This document shows, one piece after another, positions 6,233 through 7,065 of a stretch of DNA of 7,065 bases. Position numbers and translations under genes: made by a program. The notes beneath the pieces were generated by a model that worked only from the letters and a program-made list of their open reading frames with translations, did not search any database and had not been told where the DNA came from. Numbering within the stretch: position 1 is the stretch's first letter; each line of letters opens with the position of its first letter. This DNA is from Cryomorphaceae bacterium (GTDB lineage Bacteria > Bacteroidota > Bacteroidia > Flavobacteriales > Crocinitomicaceae). Where the stretch lies: assembly GCA_021298235.1 (NCBI GenBank), contig JAJTDX010000148.1:1-7065 (forward strand), written 5' to 3'.

Positions 6233-7065
6233 CTAATAGTGAATTACTTTTTCTGAAAAAATGGTAGTGCCTTTCTCATTCTTTGCGATCAGCACGTAAA
6301 TTCCCGGTAATTCTCGACTAATATCTATCTGAATATTTTCCTTTGTGCTTTTGTTCATGTGGATCAGACGACCATCGAACGAATACAATGCGATGTCCAG
6401 ACCTTGAAATTTTGAGCGAATATTTAGGATGTCTGTTGTTGGATTAGGATAAACTGACAAAGAAACCGCTTGGTCCTCCATTAAACCAACATTTGCATAG
6501 GGAATATACTCTTCCATTCCTGCCTTTTTTCCGGAATAACCTTTTCCAGTTCCCACATATGCTTTACCATAAGCAGTGAATGCTATTGCATTTTTCCGTT
6601 CACTTCCGCCATATGGAGCTCTGACTGACCACTGATCAATTACAGGATTATATTCCCAAAGATCATCAAGAATACCGCCATCATTCCCCATGCAAACAAA
6701 TCCTCTGTTTCCGATTGCAAATGTTACTGCTCCACCTCTTTCACTTGCCGGTAAAGAAGCAATTTGAGTCCATTGATTTGTTCCTGCGCTGTAACGCCAG
6801 AAATCGTTTTTAAAAACGTCTTGATTGGCACCCAAACCAACATACCCGTACATTCCTATTGAGAAGGACGATAGTTGATAGCGAACTCCACCGGGGAAAT
6901 TTGCTCGTTGCACCCACTGGTTCAGACTAGGTTTATATTCCCATAATTCATTCGTATAGGAATTAGGACCAACCTTACCACAGCAGACGTAACCTTTTTG
7001 ATCAAGGGTAAAAGCCGTAGCAAAATAAATCCCATTTCCTCCACCTCCCGGAAAATTAGCTTTCT
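6233..7065 (-). CDS. Secreted kelch-type beta-propeller with T9SS sorting domain, 5' end missing
   Basis: The frame is open from the right edge to TAG at 6235-6233, giving 276 visible residues; a GTG at 6913 is internal, since the 50 residues upstream of it continue the repeat pattern (KANFPGGGGNGIYFATAF, then GYVCCGK, then NELWEYKPSLNQW). About four repeats are visible, marked GYVCCGK, GYVGLGAN, GFVCMGND and AYVGTGKG, with Trp residues in NQW, NQW and DQW; the last repeat again lacks the Trp, as in the neighbour. The C-terminus from about residue 203 (VYPNPTTDILNI, then LYSFDGRLIHM, then IFSEKVIHY) is a type A T9SS sorting domain. The signal peptide and first repeats would lie beyond the window. 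It is a clear paralogue of the next gene, which starts one base after this stop, so the pair probably arose by tandem duplication and is co-transcribed. TAG is the stop codon here too. Confidence 0.9.
   Translation of the reverse strand, partial: KANFPGGGGNGIYFATAFTLDQKGYVCCGKVGPNSYTNELWEYKPSLNQWVQRANFPGGVRYQLSSFSIGMYGYVGLGANQDVFKNDFWRYSAGTNQWTQIASLPASERGGAVTFAIGNRGFVCMGNDGGILDDLWEYNPVIDQWSVRAPYGGSERKNAIAFTAYGKAYVGTGKGYSGKKAGMEEYIPYANVGLMEDQAVSLSVYPNPTTDILNIRSKFQGLDIALYSFDGRLIHMNKSTKENIQIDISRELPGIYVLIAKNEKGTTIFSEKVIHY

Overview
The window looks like a chromosomal segment of a member of the Bacteroidota, probably a Flavobacteriales-type environmental bacterium. Four things point this way: two secreted proteins with C-terminal Por/type IX secretion (T9SS) sorting domains, DUF2452 and DUF4907 family genes, TAnnTTTG-type promoter boxes with no evident Shine-Dalgarno sequences, and a fairly AT-rich composition. 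The genus is not determinable from this sequence. No insertion sequence, CRISPR array, tRNA or rRNA was found.

Layout, left to right. (1) Bases 1-317, minus strand: the N-terminal part of a secreted protein that runs off the left edge. (2) Bases 318-480: a divergent intergenic region. It ends in five perfect copies of a 10-bp unit that abut the start codon of yaaA (481-1245, plus strand), a YaaA/DUF328 peroxide-stress protein. (3) A long minus-strand block: a DUF2452 protein (1253-1705), an alpha/beta hydrolase interrupted by one in-frame TAG (1744-2517), a rho-independent terminator (2523-2549), elongation factor P (efp, 2571-3137) with a good Bacteroidota promoter, and an FkbM-family methyltransferase (3250-4020). 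(4) Bases 4021-4672: about 650 bases without a confident gene. (5) A compact minus-strand operon that enters from the right edge: a kelch-type beta-propeller with a T9SS sorting domain (6233-7065, 5' end outside the window), a second complete six-bladed paralogue (5017-6231), and a small DUF4907 lipoprotein (4673-5020). Their junctions are a 1-base gap and an ATGA overlap.

How the genes work together. The only clear multi-gene unit is the kelch-kelch-DUF4907 operon. It would place two large secreted propellers and one membrane-anchored lipoprotein at or beyond the outer membrane. The other genes are housekeeping or single-function genes. The points most worth a second look are the decamer array at the yaaA start, which contains an overlapping upstream reading frame that one repeat deletion would fuse to yaaA, and the single amber codon that breaks the hydrolase. 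TAG ends two other genes here (efp and the first kelch gene), so it is a normal stop in this genome.
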